Origin: Myxococcales bacterium
Lineage (GTDB): Bacteria; Myxococcota_A; Bradymonadia; UBA7976; UBA1532
DNA: 64,000 nt
Assembly: GCA_020633555.1 (NCBI GenBank)
Contig: JACKDL010000008.1
Span: 1 to 64,000 of the forward strand
Reading direction: 5' to 3'
Under the pieces are notes generated by a model. That model made no database searches. It was not told where the DNA came from and saw only the letters and a program-made list of their open reading frames with translations. The stretch's first letter is position 1; every line of letters starts with the position of its first letter. The position numbers were made by a program, and so were the translations under genes. Of this stretch, positions 62,747-64,000 are shown in pieces.

Positions 62747-64000
62747 CAGAAGCGCCTCACGTACAGACTGGGCACGCTGCAGCCGTTGCTGCCCACCCAG
62801 TACAGCGTGCCGTCCACCCAGTGGTAGTACTGGTGGTACCACTGGTTCCCGGCGTTGCAGCCGTTGTCGGTGCCCGACTGGGTGCCCCACAGCCAGATGG
62901 CGCCGCCCATGTTGAAGTAGTTGCCGCCCTCCCAGGGGAAGCGGTCGCCGATCAGGTAGTCGTGCTTGCCGATCACCCGGGTGCCGCCGTTCCAGCCCGT
63001 GAAGGTCACCGGCAGGATGCTGCTGGTGTTGTAGGTGACGCCGAACTCGAACTCGGTGTGCGGGTACTGCGCCGCGACCCCCCAGTAGTCGTTCAGGTTG
63101 CCGATGTGCACCCAGGGGTTGGCCCCCAGGCCCGCGTGGGTGTGCAGCCCATCGGCGTTGCCGCCGCCCACCAGGGTGGCGAGTTGGGCCGCGCTGAGCT
63201 GCTGGCCCGCCGCCGCACCCAGGCGCAGCTCGCCGTTGCGCAGTGCCGAGGTGCCCACCTGCACCTGGCCCGCGGCGATGATGTTCGACCCGCTCACGAT
63301 GTCGCCATCGGCGCGGATCTGGCCCTCGATGTTCATCGAGCCGTTGGGCGTGGCCGCCATGCGCGCCGCCACGTCCGCGTGGTTGTGCTCCAGCACGATC
63401 TTGTCGAAGGTCCAGTGCCCGCTGTTGGGGCACACGCCGCCGCTGCGCTCGCAGGTGAACACCGTGCCGTCGGCGTAGATGGTGGCGCTGCCGAAGTGCA
63501 GGTTGCCGCCCACGCGCATGTGGCTCGCGGTGCGGATCTCACCGTCGGCGCGCACCTCGCCCGCCACGCCGATGGACTCGGCCGGCAGCGCGCCCATGCG
63601 CCCGGCCACCGCGCCCGCGTCATCTTCCACCACGATCTTGCCGAAGCGCCACTGGCCGCCGCGGGCGCAGGTGCCCAAGGCGCCGCCGTTGGCCTCGCAG
63701 GTGTCGGTGGTGCCCACGTCGTAGATCCGCGCGCCGCCCAGCAGCACGTTGCCGTTGACCGTGAGCGTCCCGTTCACCACCGGGTCGTTGTACAGGTAGG
63801 TCCGCGAGTCCGCCCGGGTGGGGTAGTTCAGGTACATGTTGTGGTCGGGCGCGCCCACGGTGTTGGTGAGCACCCGCATCTCGGCGTACAGGTCCCACTG
63901 GGCCTGGTTGAGCTTGCCGTCGGCGCCGATCACCGGGCGACCGCCAATGGTCAGGCCGCTGCCCGCCAGCCCCTGCGCCGTCAGATCACCGGTGATGTTC
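62746..64000 (-). CDS. Fibre- or adhesin-like protein (5' end beyond window)
   Basis: The frame is open to the right edge, so the N-terminus is missing; 417 codons are visible. The sequence is beta-rich and repetitive: TLTVNGNVLLGGARIYDVGT and NLHFGSATIYADGT are paired with TCEANGGALGTC and TCERSGGVCPNSGHW, followed by WRFGKIVVEDDAGAVAGRMG and WTFDKIVLEHNHADVAARMA, showing a duplicated module of about 75 residues. The last 150 residues are aromatic-rich (YHQYYHWVDGTLYWVG) and resemble a receptor-binding tip. It recalls phage-tail or trimeric fibre proteins, but no named family is certain. Likely exported or surface-displayed, first known gene of the operon. Confidence 0.75.
   Translation of the reverse strand, partial: NITGDLTAQGLAGSGLTIGGRPVIGADGKLNQAQWDLYAEMRVLTNTVGAPDHNMYLNYPTRADSRTYLYNDPVVNGTLTVNGNVLLGGARIYDVGTTDTCEANGGALGTCARGGQWRFGKIVVEDDAGAVAGRMGALPAESIGVAGEVRADGEIRTASHMRVGGNLHFGSATIYADGTVFTCERSGGVCPNSGHWTFDKIVLEHNHADVAARMAATPNGSMNIEGQIRADGDIVSGSNIIAAGQVQVGTSALRNGELRLGAAAGQQLSAAQLATLVGGGNADGLHTHAGLGANPWVHIGNLNDYWGVAAQYPHTEFEFGVTYNTSSILPVTFTGWNGGTRVIGKHDYLIGDRFPWEGGNYFNMGGAIWLWGTQSGTDNGCNAGNQWYHQYYHWVDGTLYWVGSNGCSVPSLYVRRF

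Overview
The window is GC-rich and densely coded, and most likely comes from the chromosome of a myxobacterium-like member of the Myxococcota. Three things point there. One is the abundance of surface lipoproteins and secreted proteins built from the cysteine-rich CDDGN repeat, thrombospondin type-3 repeats, MopE-like Cys/Asp repeats, C-type lectin, LamG, CotH and PKD-like modules behind Gly-, Ala/Pro- or Asp-rich linkers. The second is the DUF1552/DUF1592 gene pair. The third is two good sigma-54 type promoters. Class and species cannot be fixed from sequence alone. I found no tRNA, rRNA, CRISPR array, transposase or integrase.

Layout, left to right. 1-6.1 kb (minus strand): the 5' part of a secreted PKD-domain protein, then a DUF1592 cytochrome-like lipoprotein and a Tat-exported DUF1552 protein in one operon. 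6.2-6.5 kb: a cluster of GC-rich hairpins. 6.5-10.3 kb (minus): an orphan type VI secretion spike island, vgrG - MORN-repeat protein - PAAR-like DUF4280 protein. 10.5-18.6 kb (minus): a complete cbb3 oxidase operon, usp - ccoS - fused ccoNO - ccoQ - short mono-haem ccoP - ccoG - ccoH - ccoI, behind a near-consensus sigma-54 promoter. 18.8-24 kb: VWA lipoprotein, EEP-family hydrolase, sodium:solute symporter and ChaN-like lipoprotein. 24.1-34.7 kb: one giant gene for a 3517-residue lipoprotein with about 35 cysteine-rich repeats and about 20 beta modules.

34.85-35.10 kb holds the most unusual non-coding element: seven consecutive hairpins and an intrinsic terminator on the plus strand, with an alternating loop pattern and a repeated TGCCCG motif. 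It looks like a structured RNA that I cannot assign to a known family. 35.2-41.8 kb (plus): DUF362 protein, sugar-dehydrogenase-like di-haem lipoprotein, small lipoprotein, DegT aminotransferase and a DUF2383 four-helix protein. 41.8-45.7 kb: a lipoprotein, an M15/extensin-like peptidase with three cysteine-rich repeats (sigma-54 promoter) and a PAP2 phosphatase.

45.7-50.5 kb (minus): a two-gene NTPase module, a KAP P-loop NTPase translationally coupled to a 1177-residue protein that joins a degenerate metallophosphoesterase domain, a NACHT NTPase and a formylglycine-enzyme-like C-terminal domain. This resembles anti-phage STAND systems and is the best protein-level candidate for an undescribed system. 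50.6-54.2 kb (plus): long-chain acyl-CoA ligase and an RhlE-like RNA helicase with an apparent frameshift in its tail. 54.2-64 kb: LamG lipoprotein, CotH/lectin lipoprotein and a TPR protein, then a minus-strand operon of a fibre-like protein (cut by the right edge), a thrombospondin-repeat lipoprotein and a C39-like peptidase.

Functionally the window combines low-oxygen respiration, contact-dependent secretion, a large secreted and cell-surface repertoire, and one probable defence or stress-sensing NTPase operon.
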